Assembly (NCBI RefSeq): GCF_000715075.1
Contig: NC_134102.1
Coordinates: forward strand, 47,749,348-47,813,347
Direction: 5' to 3'
Length of the DNA: 64,000 bases
Source: Nicotiana tabacum
Lineage: Eukaryota > Streptophyta > Magnoliopsida > Solanales > Solanaceae
Part shown: piece after piece, positions 21,874 to 34,603 of the stretch
Layout: every line of letters begins with the position of its first letter
Numbering within the stretch: the stretch's first letter is position 1
Translations under genes and position numbers: made by a program
Notes under the pieces: generated by a model
The model's database searches: none
Told to the model about the DNA's origin: nothing
The model's input: only the letters and a program-made list of their open reading frames with translations

Positions 21874-24800
21874 CATTCGTCCTCGAATGTTGACTGATGC
21901 ACTTATCATTCTCATAACCCATAGCTCTTGCGAATACTTTAGTACTCCTCTTGCCATCTAGGCAACTCTTCTGTGAATGAATCCCAAACGCCAGGGCATT
22001 CCCCTCTTTAGGCCTCTTTCTCACACCACGACTTATGGTCAGAATCCTTCCAATCTCCTAACTGTTGCTACCTTCTATCATGCAGCCTATACGACTTTGA
22101 CCTTGTAAGTGCGCCTATGCGACTCTTCTCTCCTTTTTCCCCCAGCTGTTAGCCCATCTCTAGGCCTCACTTTGTAAACATATATATCTACAAGATGTCC
22201 CTCTGGGCATCTATAGGTATACTGGTCGGTACTTTGTCAAACTTATGAATATTGCTATATCTTATTTCATAGACCCGATTATCCATCCGTTATTGATTCA
22301 CCTCAATATTGATCTACAATCTACCACTGATAACTTGCATCGTGGAACATTTGAAGTGATTTTCCTGATCCACCTGGGGGCGATATAATACTATAATTCC
22401 ATAATCGTATTGCATAGCATCCCAATGTGATTTACCTTACATGGGTATTTTAATCCTGTACAATTCATGAAATCATTACCAAACGTCATCCTTTATCTAT
22501 CACAATTACACCCTCATTCTATTATCAGGGCAGCATTCCACCTCTGCTAAATGCTATTAGCCTTAGCCTCCTTTGAGTTCATTCAGGCTATACTGAGCTT
22601 TTTATAACTTAGAGAAACCATCAGCTCTTCTTATTTTTATGGGCTTAATCCAGAGGACTTATCCATTTCTCGTCACCTTCTCACTTGACCTTTCTAATCC
22701 TTACTCCTGTCATAAAACCTTGTCGCTTTACTATACTTTAGCTTACGACCTATACATATCTATTTATACTACTCGCAACCTTCCTTCAACTTGTTTGCAC
22801 CATATATTTTCTTATATTATTCTGGAACATCAAGCGAGATATCACATTATCTCTAACTCTTCTTTACTCTCTTGGCTAGATCTCTCGGTACCTAGAAATC
22901 ATAGGCTAGAAAATATGCCACTGACGATGCTGCTATCATTCCTGGATATTGAATCCCAGCGCTTCTAGCCTTTTCTTTCCGCAGTATGGACAATTCACAA
23001 CCTTCTGCATTTGAGTATCTCGTACGTTGTTCACCTTTACCTTAATTTCCTTAAAAATCTTGCATCACATCTTCTATCCCTTTCATAACCTCATAATTCA
23101 CATCCACAACTTGGAGCTCTATTATAACACTTGCACCTCTGGTGCATACACAATCCGGTGGGAGTTTCATATTGACTTCTTATAAGGCTGGTACTCTTCT
23201 AACTAATTTTATCGTAGAGCCATTACAAAATATGGCTACTGTACTATCTCTCTTGCACCTATGATATTAAGAGTGATTCTGCAATGTTCTCAATCATGAT
23301 GTCTATAATTTTCTGGGTCCAATAATAAAACTCTTGATTTACTTGGGTGATGTAATTCTTTAGTTTCCTCTTTTCTCTGATCAACCTTTATGTAGGCTTA
23401 AGCTATCTTCCGATTTGCGGCTCATGGTGTTAGTTATTATTCTTTTAGCCTTTCGTGGGCGCTATGGAATATCCATGATACAATCTTTTAATAACCCAAT
23501 CCTTTGTCTATGACCTGGGCTCAATTCTTTCATTTAACTTAAACTAGAATCTTCTACGGCTGTATGATTGTCGACATATATGCTGCATGGAAAATACTCT
23601 GAACGCTTAAGTGCATTCATAACGTAACCAACTCTGGATCATTGATCGAATAAGTCCTTTCATTCCTTCTCAGCTTTCTTTAAACGTAAGTTATTACCTT
23701 TCCTGGTCTTTCTGCTACTTTTTGCATGAATACTTGGTTTATCTTAGTGCCCACACATATTGGAAGTCCATACAACCCATATGATCTTGAATCCTTTCTC
23801 GCCTATAATTATCCGTAGTTAGTTATCTCCACGTCCTTGTTCTTGTAGGGTTGCTTTTGAACTAATTTTTTTTTTGACTATTTCTAGTGGCATCCTCTTT
23901 TATTTCTGTAACACTTATACGCCACCTTTAACTACCCCAACTTCTATTTGACAATTTCTCAAGGGTTCTGAGGTCATATCTGCGAGACTGAATTCCCCAT
24001 GTTGGGTTCACTCCGTTTATCTTGCACGATATATTGATTTGTATGTATCCTCTTGTCTAGCCATAACTAGGCTCTTCCTGAATCAACTACTAACTACTCA
24101 TTGGCTCATTCTCATATCAATATTCTGTGTAATCTTTCATGGGTCATTTCCTTTTATCTTAACTTACGTTCCACACTGACTCCTTATCTATCAATAATAT
24201 CTCAGGCGGGAACCCTTACCTCCTCTCCTTGACGTCGTGTTTGCATAATGTTCTGGAATTGTAGCGTATCTGCATGACTTGAATAAGTGCAATCTTATCC
24301 CTTTCTCATTATTATCACATTCTTCCTTTACCATTTTCATAATTACTAGAACCACTTAATTCTGACCTAATGCCACATTACACCATATTCCCCCTTTAGG
24401 GGAGCACTAAGGTTTAGTGCTACGATGATCTACGTATAGATGTTTTACCCTCTCATCTTTGGCATCTCTTCACATCATCGATGATCCTTACTTGCCTCAC
24501 GGTAATCATTCAGTACCAAGGATAACGAAATTCCTCAGTCGCGAGGGTGACACTTAGTGTAACTAGCACATCCAGTCCCTTAAGCTTAACTTTGCTCACA
24601 TTGGTTGCTTTAGGGAAGCGTCTTCTTGAATGACCTTTCTCTGAATTTCTTATGAATCTTCTTCTGTTATCCATTCTATTATCGCTGGTACGCAATCTGA
24701 AATTTTCATGATGCCGATCATTATCAAATTACTCAGTCCCTAATTCATGTTTAGCTTACCTTGTTCACCAGTCCATAATGATTTCTATTACTTTGGGGTC

Positions 24801-25950
24801 TAACTTTTCCTCTTGACAATCACGTTGGAGTCACAAACTTATTTCTTGAAATGAGGATATGACTTTATGGCCTATACTCTTTTGTTGTCTCAAGGCCTGA
24901 CACCTCTTGTCTTTTCCTTCAATTGACTATAGACTTTGTAATACTGTCATCTTTTTGATCCACCGTTGTCATCCATGTATCATATCTTACTCATAATACT
25001 TCATTAACTCTTTTCTTGTTTTGCGCTAACATTCATATCTATCACTTTATTCTGAAAACTCGAACAAGACATTCTTTTACTTTTAGCTCCCCTTGCTCCA
25101 TCTAGTGGCTCTTGGGGTTGCTTAACGTTCTCGCTCTACTAGGGACGCGAGCCATACTAAGGTAATATTTATCCCTTCCATGCATTATTCAAATCTAATT
25201 GTAATATTCTAGAGTGCACTGTCTGGGTGCCTCACAAGGAGATCTATTAGCACCTTTGTAATATCCTTATGAAATGCCAACTAACACAAACAATCTATTT
25301 ACCATTTTGGGTTACTCTAACCCCAGTCGGATCCTAATATCATGTCCTTTTCTTAAACTACACATGTTAGCCCCCAATAAGGTATAACTGAGATGGGTGT
25401 GGCCAATTCTACATATGTCTGTTACTGTTGAAGGTAAGTCACAATGCTTATACCTTTCTGCCGGAGTTAAAAATACTGGTAATCTTCATTAACTGGGTAC
25501 CTCGTACCCTTCTCATCTTGCTCCTTTTACTTGTTGAAGCTTGTATCTATCTTCTGAACCTCTCATTGCCTTTCACCATAGAGGTGGATAGATATTCTTG
25601 CCTTAAGGCTCCTTATCAAGAAGCTTACACGTAAGGTACACAAATGTTCTGCTGAAGACCTCACATTTATCCATCATAGGAATAATGCAAACTCGAGTTT
25701 CTCTAACTCAACTCTTCCACAGCTATATCTCTACCAACTATCTTTCTGGATGTAGGTATCGTCGTATTATGACTAAGATAGAGTTTAGGAAATTGAGTTC
25801 TTACAACAGAGCTCCACCACACGATCTAGAGTAAGAAGAAAGAATGATAGTCTTAAATGCCCTGTAGCCTCCTTCTTATAAGTGCGGTGCACGACATACC
25901 CATAAACAAGACTCTACTAGACACGATTTGTAGACTCCCTAGGACAGAAC
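21874..25950 (-). other. Non-coding interior of K
   Basis: About 4 kb, pyrimidine-rich on the plus strand, without a reading frame resembling gag or pol on either strand. Short frames such as 22639-22968 and 24510-24695 show no recognisable motif. The leader near 25900 (AAACAAGACTCTACTA) matches the leaders of E and of the fragment at 17177-18365. Confidence 0.6.
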
Positions 25951-25964
25951 TGCTCTGATACTAC
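25951..25964 (-). other. Primer-binding site of the inverted K segment
   Basis: The minus strand reads AGTATCAGAGCAG two to three bases after the LTR terminus GTGACA. It is a slightly decayed initiator-Met-tRNA site (TGGTATCAGAGC). Confidence 0.8.
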
Positions 25965-26831
25965 TTTGTCACGCCCCGAACCAGGGGCCGAGACCGACAC
26001 TCGGTGCCTCACCTATCCTTGCGTACTAACTTGGAAAATTGGCTAATTAATTAAAATCTTTGGGATAAAGATTAACGTGGCAGCTTTTTTCCTTAAACAC
26101 CTTGTGACTCTTACATTTACTAAATAGGTGGCATGAATCCAAAATGACTCTTGGATAAGGGATAGTTACGGTAGCAGTATTTAAATCAAGGAAATATAAG
26201 AGTTATTTCCTTTCGTTTGATTCACTTTTTGGAGGATAACATTTCAATCTCTCAAGAAAGAAATCCAACAAAGCTTAAACGTTATTTTCTTATTTCTTAA
26301 GAGTAGTTTCAGCCAAGCATAGAAACGTTACTATTCAAAATTACTTTCTAATCCAAGAAACATTGGCAACGTTAATTCCATTTCCAAATAGCAACGTTAT
26401 TGCAAAAGTTTTAAGGAAAGGTTTCGGCCAAGTTTTCTTTGCATAAGCAACGTGATTGCTTCAAGCTTTTCATACAACTTGTTCCGTATTTTATCGCAAT
26501 TAACGTGTGTTAGAGGAATTGTCAAGAGAATCGGCTCAGGTATGTTAAGGCTAAGTTGTTCCTTCATTTTGGCATGATCTCCTAATTACACGAGTTTGAT
26601 AATGAGGCATAAAGAGAAATTCATATTCCGAAATTTACGTATATTTTCCTAGTCTTGTAAGTTACAATATTCTCCTTATTGGGACTTCATATTCAATTGA
26701 GTATTTCCTTTTTCTAGTCAAGAGAGCAGAGAGTCTATATATACAGTATTACAGTATTTTTATTACCATCGAGCTATAATCGATGGGCAAGCCCCTATTG
26801 GGTAACCTCTAATCAGATGGTAAGTTATATA

Positions 26832-26930
26832 CCGAGCCTACGTGGCCGAGCGCCTATGAGCGAGCCCAGTTGGCTGAGATACAGAGCCTAGTATGGCCAG
26901 GCGCCTATGAGCGAGCCTACTACGACAGAG
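26832..26930. repeat. 51-bp tandem repeat in the K LTR
   Basis: The word GCGCCTATGAGCGAGCC occurs at 26850-26866 and 26901-26917 within two diverged units that share CGAGCCTA..TGGCC. It lies before a TATATATATA stretch, in the part of the LTR where the promoter is expected. Confidence 0.7.
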
Positions 26931-27616
26931 CAGTTATATATATACCGAGTCATATAAGGCCGGACAACTATTTTACTTACTATATTGAGAGAGTTGAGTC
27001 AATATCAGCAGGTAAGCATATCTTCAGATTATCATTGACTTCCAGTTGCTTTCAGTTATTATATTATCAGTTCAGTTTCAGCTTTCAGTATAGTGCCTTA
27101 TATACTCGGTACATTATTTCATACTGACGTCCCTTTTCTGGGGGCGCTGCATTTCATGCGTGCAGATTCAGATAGACAGACGGGTATACCTCATCATTAA
27201 GTGTTGCTCGAGTTCAGCTTGATCGGTAAGATCCATGCCTTTCGGAGTTGCCGGGTCTAGAGCTTTATGTACATATTGTGTATAAATGTATATATGTTAT
27301 GAGTAGGTCGGGAAGCTGTTCTGATCACAGTATATCCACCAGTAGAGGCTTGTAGACATATCCTGTCAGTTAGTGCAGCATGTTAGGCTTGTAGGCCTTG
27401 TATGTATATTTGGTTGGTTTGTCAGCTGTAGTAATTATGACGACCTTGTCGGCCCAGTTTTATATTGATATTTATTCAGCATTCAAAGTTGTCTTGCAAT
27501 GTGGCCCATGGCCAAAGTATGACATCATATGTTCAGAGTCCCTTAGTCGCAAGTTGGTATGCAAGGATAGGTGAGGCACCGAGTGCCGGTCTCGCCCCCT
27601 GGTTCGGGGCGTGACA

Positions 27617-27621
27617 ATAGT
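27617..27621. repeat. Target-site duplication of element K, right copy
   Basis: ATAGT follows GGGGCGTGACA and matches 21012-21016. Confidence 0.9.
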
Positions 27622-27909
27622 AGTAGTGCAGTCATTAGCTTCTATTTGTTCATGGTAGCCTAAGATCTAAATTTTTGTTTATGTATATTCAAATAGATGA
27701 AGTATTTTCTTCAAATCAACATTCTTTTCCTATTCTTAGTTGCTCATGCCTTGTGACACCAGTTCGTGTGGTAGTTTGTATTAAATTCAGTACTTTTGTT
27801 TCTTATTTATATGATATCTTATGTTATGAGTTATACTTGTGTTGGATGGTTCACCTAGAGGGTTAGATTAGGTGCCATAAAGACCTGGTGAGATTTTAGT
27901 TGTGATAGT

Positions 27910-27922
27910 TGGTATCGGAGCC
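27910..27922 (+). other. Primer-binding site of element E
   Basis: TGGTATCGGAGCC differs by one transition from the initiator-Met site TGGTATCAGAGCC and starts two bases after the LTR terminus. Confidence 0.85.
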
Positions 27923-29702
27923 CTAGGTTCATAGGTCTTACAAGTCATGAGCAACATATTAGTAGAGTCTTTTTTATGGATATGTAGAGCTCTATATCTA
28001 TAAGCGAGAGGCTACTGATGCATTTAGGAAAGTGTTTCCTTTCTTTTATTCATTCTTCATGCTATAGACTTAGAGTAGGATTCTTCGCATTCTTATTGTC
28101 TTTCCTCGCATTGATGACAACACATTTTTCTTTGGGTATCTGCGTTTTGCGATGATGTCATGGATAAGGAGTGAGATGTTCTTCCCGTGATATGGGGGTC
28201 GATCAGTCTGGAGGAAATGTAGCCAGTCATAGACTGCAGCTTAGACTCAGGGAATTCACTTAAATGAGGTTGTGATCTAGGACTCGTGAGTTCAATATTT
28301 CCTTAGAGAGGGTATGATGAGCTATGAGATCGATAACTGTTCATAGTTAGTTTCTCGGGGATGGAATGGGTACCTCCACAACCTTCAAAATAATGGAGGG
28401 TAGTGTTGCAAATTTTGATTGGTTAGCGAGACGGTTATGTAATAAATATTTTGTGTCTAAGGAATACACTTGCAAAGTTTGGATAGAACAAAAAGAGCTT
28501 GTTTGAGATGCAAAGGGAAATGGGTAATGCTTGAGCATCAAGGTGGTTGACTACTAGAGTCTTATGACATAGACGTATCGACGGGATCTTGGAAGTTCAT
28601 TAAAGGGATGGAACAGAACTTAACAGCTGGTGAATGGATGGGAATTCAAAAAGTTCACGTAATCACATAGAAGTCAGTAGCCAAGGTAAGGCTACAATGA
28701 GACGTTGCATTAGGACTAAACAAGTAGTTTATCTCTTATGAGAAGGTTTAAGGTTGAATGACTTCTTATGAGGTTCTTATGAAGATTTTTCTTTCAATTC
28801 AGCAGAATAGGTTAACTACGATGAGATTTTATATAGCTTGAGCAAGATGATGTGATTGTCACAAGGATAAGCGTGCATTGGACGGATAGTTTGGGATGTG
28901 ATATGATTAGTACAACATGAGCTGGTGAGAATTTAGTTGATTACCAGTGGAATGTCATGGTACATAAGTAGAAAAAGCTATTATAGGTTCTCGAATGATG
29001 TGATTATGGCTTTAAGCCAGGTGGGTGAGCCTACCATCAACGATTTAATCATATAGGCATATGCTATTATAGTTCTTGGACTAAGGTACAATTGTAGATC
29101 AATTATATCTTGATAAGGGTGACATCAAGGATGACTTAGGCAAGAAATTATTTGAATGACTCAGGTTTCTTCCTTGTGGTTATGGTGTGGAATTGGAAAA
29201 AATTCACCCGGTCACCCAAGGTCAAGGTTATTCCGCCTGAGCGGATGGTGTGCAGATAGAACGCATGTTGTTTGGCATGTTTGGTTATACATCAAGGACT
29301 AGAGCAAAGTGTGTGACTCTTGAAACATGTTTCTATTGGGTTGTGTTTCCAAGATGTGATACTTAAGGATTTACCGGATGCTTTTCTTATTTGGATAATT
29401 TGAGTTTGGTATTGGATCATGTCGGGGACTTGGAAAAGTTCTTCATTAGCGTGGCTATGACTCTACAGAATTAGAGAGATTAAATGAATAGATTTTGATT
29501 TATTGGAGGGATTTTGCAAGTGAACATCTTGGTTTAAGGTGCTCTCGTGTGTGAAAAAGGGATACATAGGATTGTAAATATTGTGATGACGTTGCATTGT
29601 GTTGGGATTAGTTATGTGAGTTTCTTGAAGACCAAAGTGTTTTGGGAAAACGAGCAATTTCTTGAAAGGAGATCAAGAGTAATCTGAAGAAGTTGGGGAG
29701 GA

Positions 29703-32270
29703 TGTAAGGCCCCGTAAAATTTTACCTAGAACCCGGGGCTTCGTGGTGCCGAGGTGGGCTAATGTGTTTGAGGATTGTAGACTTTTTGGGTTGTACAGTG
29801 CGTTGGGGAGTTGGAAAAAAATTATTACAGAACATGGCATTTCTGCAGTCCATTATTCGACCGCAGAACTACTCCGCGGGCCGCAGATCAGCCGCGAAGT
29901 GAAGCATAGAAATGGGCCAATTTTGAAGGTCATTTTAAGGTCAACTATGCGACCACATAATCATTTCACGGGCCGCACATCCGTCGCAGAACCATCAGGA
30001 GAAAACTTCGGAAGGAGGTTCTGCAGTCCATTATGCGACCGCAGATCAGTCACAAACCTATCCAGACCTGCCTTGTTCTTGGGGCCATTTCTGAGGTCCC
30101 CTTTGCGGGCTGCATAATCGTTTTGCGGTACGGTCTGTGACCGCAGACCCGACTTCGTAAGTTTATATTTTGGAAAATTTTACTCGACCCCATTTTTATA
30201 AAATAACCTTGGGGGGTTGTTTTAGAAGGTTCAAACTGATATTTTAGAGAGAGGAAAGTGGTCTAGAGTGAGAGGAGGGATTCCTAAGCTAGTTGTTCTT
30301 CAATCTTTGCTCCAGACTTGGAGAATCCACAGGGAAAACTCACAAGGTCTTCATCCAAGAGATAAGGTTCCATACCCTAGTATTCAATTTCGAGTTTGGG
30401 GTAGAAGATGGATAATTGGGAGTGTGATTCTTAGGTATGGGGGTGTTATCTATGCATGTATGTACCAACAAAATTGTGGGAAGGTTGTTGAGCTCAAAAG
30501 AGTAGATATTGGGTTGTGGGATAAAGGAATCCACCATAGGAGGACCTTGAAATCATAATGCCTACCTAGTGTTTGATAAAATGCTCAAATGAGCTGAACC
30601 CCTGAGTATCTTCCTAATTATGGTTCAATTTTGTTATGTTTCTAAATAGATTGAAGTTGCTAGGATTTACGGAGTATTGTAGTAATTCAAGAGAGCTCAA
30701 AGCGAGGTATGTTGGCTAAACTTCTCTCTTAGAATTAAATCCCACGATGTTCTCGTAAGTCTCAAGTATGATGGGCCAATTTCTTATAAGCTTTGTGTCG
30801 AAAGATATATATTTAAAATGTGTTCTGAATGCTCTTGTCATATTATGTTATCATTCGAGAATGTGCTCAAAGTATGATTTGTGAGTTAAAATGTTATGAT
30901 TTCAAGTCGTGCTTCAAATGAAAGTTATTATGCCAAATTGTGAAAGAAAACTCAATGTGCTTAAGACTCTTAATTGCTCATATGTGTCCTTAAAATCTTG
31001 ATTAGAAATGCCTTGTTGTTGATAACCTATGATGATGATTGAAAGTGAAAGGGGTGAGTATGAAATACAAAGTATGGATGACGTGCCAAGAATGATATTA
31101 CATTTGTGGCCACTAGTGCCAATGAAATGAAAAGATGTGTAAAAGAATATGAAATGAGCTGAAAATCCTTTTTACAATAAATATTTTGGGAGTATCATTA
31201 GTCACCGAGGAAGGGTAGATTGAAATAACCTAACCCTGAAACTACATGTGCCAGTGTAGGAGCGATTGAGGGGTAAATCCCCGAATTGACGTGTTGAGAA
31301 TATTCTCCTTAAATGGGATGACATTGATATGTTGAGATTATTCACCTTATTTGGGATGAGATGATTGCTAGCAGAAGGTGATGTCAATCGACACGACATT
31401 GTGGCAAGACGGCCTAGCCGATCAGATCGAGATCAAACGCCATGCCGTACACATGGTGATGATTGAGATTGTGACTGAGATTGTGATTGTGATTGGATAT
31501 CTTTGGGTGAGACAGCGTAGCCGATCGGGCCGTGATCGGACTCCGTGCTCACAGTGGTATATCGGTGCTAAAGATCTCCCAACCTAAAATAATGTAATTT
31601 ACTTGAAAACTTATCTTGCTCTTAACTTGATATTTTGGTATTGTTTGAGGCTTCTACTGATCCTATGATTGTTTCTCCTTGTATTGTAACTCGTTCTATT
31701 GAGCGGGTGTTTAGGCTTACATACTAGTACTATTCCATATGTACTAACGTCCCTTTTGTTGGGGGCACTGCATCTTTAATGGATGCAGGTGGTTCCACAA
31801 CAGGCGACATTGATCAGTGATAATGGTACACCCAATTCCCAGCTGATTTGGTGAGCCCCACTTCATTTTGGGGTCGTGTATCTTTTGCTTCTCATGTATT
31901 GTATTTTGAGGTATAGCCAGAGCCTTGTTACCGTCACTATCATAGTACTCTTTTGTATGCGTTAGAGGCTCCGTAGACATAGTGTTGGTTTCACCTTGGT
32001 TATGGAAAAGTCAAACTAAAGATGTTGTAATTGTACCACATATTCCACTTCAAACTATGAAAGAGTATGTAATATCTCGGGAGACTTATAATTGACGTGA
32101 CTAATGGTAATAAATTGGTATTATCCACATGATCTTCTCATTGTTTACTTAATGAAATATATCTTCTTGTTATTCATGGGTAAGTTCGGGTAGAAGGCAT
32201 TGTACAAGCTTTCTCGACTGGGATATCTCAGTTGAGCGCCGGTCGCGCTCCCCGAGGTCGGGGCATGACA
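29703..32270 (+). mobile_element. LTR F (solo or 3' LTR), 2568 bp
   Basis: It starts TGTAAGGCCCCGTAAAATTT and ends CCCCGAGGTCGGGGCATGACA, typical Tekay-like termini. It holds a CG-rich array at 29850-30155 followed by TTTTTATAAAATAACC as a likely TATA region. Flanks GAGGA and TTAGT do not match, so there is no target-site duplication. A purine tract (GAAGAAGTTGGGGAGGA) directly precedes it, so it could be the 3' LTR of a rearranged element rather than a simple solo LTR. Confidence 0.75.
29850..30155. repeat. CCGCAG motif array in LTR F
   Basis: Multiple GACCGCAGA / GGCCGCA / CCGCGAAG words, such as CCGCGGGCCGCAGATCAG and GCGACCGCAGATCAG, occur upstream of the TATA-like sequence near 30195. 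It is comparable to the arrays of LTRs A, D, B, G and H. Confidence 0.6.
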
Positions 32271-32916
32271 TTAGTATAGCAATGGCTTGGACTAGTATTG
32301 TCGTAAAAATAATTGGTTTCTTTGGTATAATCGGGTATCACATACACTCTTATGGTAGGACTTTGGGTTTGACAGTCTATATGACTTGGTTGACTTGAAA
32401 AAATTCAGCTCCAATAGCATGATTATTTAAATGCGAGTTTCTAAAAGCTTGAGATGGTTTTGATCGTGACTTTAAAATTGATGTTGCCTACATGTTTGGA
32501 GAGTTTGTTACATGTTTGTGATTGTTTCACGAGTTGAACTATGTTGTATGCTTCTAGGCAATGAAGTGCTTATGCGAAGAACTATTTTACTTGTAATTCA
32601 GAGCGGAGAACAGAATTTGTATACTTAAGATATGGTGTTATTATTGATATAGTGAACCTTGTGAGATTGGGATTGAAAGGTAAGGGTTGCGGTTCATCTT
32701 CAGGTAGAAGATCTTGAGTTAGAGACAATATGAGAGAATTAAGTTGCTTAAGAGTAAGGTGGTAATATCTTGTATCATTGAGGAGAGTGTGAGTATGAGA
32801 CGCATTGACAATGATGTCTATGCATGATTTGACTAGGTGCTATAGAAATCGTGGGACTGGTAACTATTAAGATTCAAGTTTTTGTTGTTCTAAAAGTTAA
32901 AATGACTGGTTGGGTG

Positions 32917-32919
<3 letters not shown>

Positions 32920-32968
<49 letters not shown>
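32920..32968. repeat. (TA)n microsatellite
   Basis: An uninterrupted run of about 24 TA units lies within the interior of element E. Confidence 0.95.
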
Positions 32969-32971
<3 letters not shown>

Positions 32972-34589
32972 ATCACAATCGTTAGAGTAAACAAGTTATA
33001 GATCACTAGGTTGAAGGTTCTTGCATTCTCTAACTTTAGAGATCAAATTTTTATAGAGGAAGAACTATCTCTTTTTATTTGGGCAGTTATAGGGTATTAA
33101 TAACTATATAGTTGGATTTGTGTATCTGATATGGGTAAATTGAGAAAATTGGTGCTTGATATGACACATGGTCAGTAGTATTTGAAGTGGACAAAATGTG
33201 CCTAAGTGTAGTAAACTACATCTTACGAAGGTCTTTTGGGTAACGAAGTATGGTTCTATAGGTTCTATGTGTTGTTTCCTTTAATCAAGTTTAGTAAGGA
33301 CTTCAGAAGCTTTTGGATTTGGATATTTGATTCTTTGAGTTCTATGAGGTTGTATCGAATTATGTGTGACTTGTGCAAATGAAGGAACATGAGGGAAAGG
33401 TTACAAAATGTGGTTTCTTGAGTATTTGAGTCGATAATGGGTTGAATTTATGTATGCAGTTGGGACAGGTTGTTTGAGATTTCATGAATACCCATGAAGG
33501 GAAGTTAGAACGGGTAACTACAGACTTATGGAGAGCTTATTAACTATTTTTAAAAGGTTTTAAATTAGTTTGGGTGACTACTGATAGGCGCGTTGAGATT
33601 GTGTATCCTATGGTGGGTCAGATTTGCTTATACAGCGCAAGGTGTTATACAAATATATTCTTTGCAAGGTTACAATTATATAAGATACTTGCTTCCATAA
33701 GATTTGATGAGAGTGACAGTCCACAATATGATTATGGCAATTGTACTAGGTGTTTTTAGATTCACAGGTTGGGTTGAGTTAGTATACTTATGTGCTACCA
33801 GACATGTAGTTTGAGTGGGATTTATGGATGCTTAGAGACTTGTGAGAATGTATACCATAGACTCGGGGAGTTATTTGAGTGATTAGTTGCTTTTGTTTTT
33901 GCAGATTTTTCATACTTGAGTTATTGCTTGTATGATGTAAAAATCATGTCATTTGAGGTTCTATGTGAAATTTGGTGTGACTTGCTAGTCGAGCAGTTTG
34001 TACTAGATGAGCCGAAGTTAACGGACATGGAATTAGCACAATTAGACTTGGATAAGGTTTGGCTTGGACAGAACTCTTTCAGACAGCCCAGAATGGGAAA
34101 TGGTTCTTATTGGACAAGAGAAGTCCATCAGTTAGAGTTAAGGAAGGTGAATATTTGTTTCTACGAGTTTCATTATCATTACTACTCGTGAATACTTAGA
34201 AGAAGGATCTATTTGTATTGCGGAATTTTGCAGGTACCGAGTTGGTAATGAGAAATTGTTATTGCTAAGAGATATTGCTTTGGGTATATGGGTTATGGCA
34301 TATCTCATGTAGTTATGTTTCGATAGTTAATTTATGAATCAGTACAAGTTATTGAGATCGATTAGTTTATATAAATAAGAATTAGACTTTTGGGAAAGTT
34401 CCAAGTGTTAAAGAAGGATTTTGAGCTTATGAGCGAAGGATGTGGAAGATATTCTCAGTTGAGATGTACTAATGGTATTATCTACATAGAGGTGGCATGA
34501 GACCAGCGGCAAGAATGTGTATGAAGAGTTCTTGAAGCTTCTTGACGGATTCAGAATGACTCTTGGCACATTCGAGGACGAGAATATGT

Positions 34590-34603
34590 TAAGTGGGGGA
34601 AAA
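34590..34603 (+). other. Polypurine tract of element E
   Basis: TAAGTGGGGGAAAA directly precedes the LTR start TGTAACGCCC. Confidence 0.8.

Larger units (their letters stand above)
21474..26031 (-). mobile_element. Inverted segment of K: partial LTR, PPT, interior, PBS, LTR end
   Basis: From right to left on the minus strand: a 65-bp LTR 3' end finishing GGGGCGTGACA at 25967; a PBS at 25951-25964; a 4-kb non-coding interior; a PPT at 21856; and an LTR 5' half starting TGTTACATCCC at 21855. A 34-bp sequence (TGGAAAATTGGCTAATTAAT and 14 more bases) lies in direct orientation at both borders. Confidence 0.8.
21017..27616 (+). mobile_element. LTR element K with inverted interior
   Basis: The outer ends TGTTACATCTC and GGGGCGTGACA, with the ATAGT duplication, mark a plus-strand LTR unit. 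The outer LTR is continuous if 21440-21473 is joined to its copy at 26032-26065, which gives about 2.0 kb, close to the related solo LTR S (1955 bp). Between these copies lies a minus-strand segment made of an LTR 5' half, PPT, interior, PBS and a 65-bp LTR 3' end. Either the interior of one element was inverted through breaks inside its two LTRs, or a circle-derived fragment inserted into a solo LTR of its own family. Confidence 0.8.
18366..27907 (+). repeat. 5' LTR of element E, split by element K
   Basis: It comprises 18366-21016 plus 27622-27907, about 2.9 kb without K. The start is TGTAACGACCCAACCGG and the end TTAGTTGTGATA. The first half aligns with 34604-36089. The break after GAAGACATAGT is filled by K with a 5-bp duplication. 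Confidence 0.8.
27923..34589 (+). other. Non-coding interior of element E (with LTR F inside)
   Basis: The first 340 bp match the leader of the inverted relative at 17500-17870. Beyond that I see no gag, protease, RT or integrase motif on either strand. Short frames such as 33916-34191 have no recognisable domain. The region is AT-rich, contains LTR F (29703-32270) and ends with CATTCGAGGACGAG before the PPT. Confidence 0.6.

Noticed and set aside
22639..22968. A 109-codon frame in the interior of K
   Set aside because: The sequence is low in complexity and pyrimidine-rich, with no recognisable motif and no conservation seen within the window.
25967..27616. A DNA transposon with about 50-bp terminal inverted repeats (TGTCACGCCCCGAACC ... 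GGTTCGGGGCGTGACA)
   Set aside because: Both ends are LTR 3' termini in opposite orientation. One is followed by a Met-type PBS, and the target duplication belongs to 21017-27616. The inverted ends result from the rearranged LTR element.
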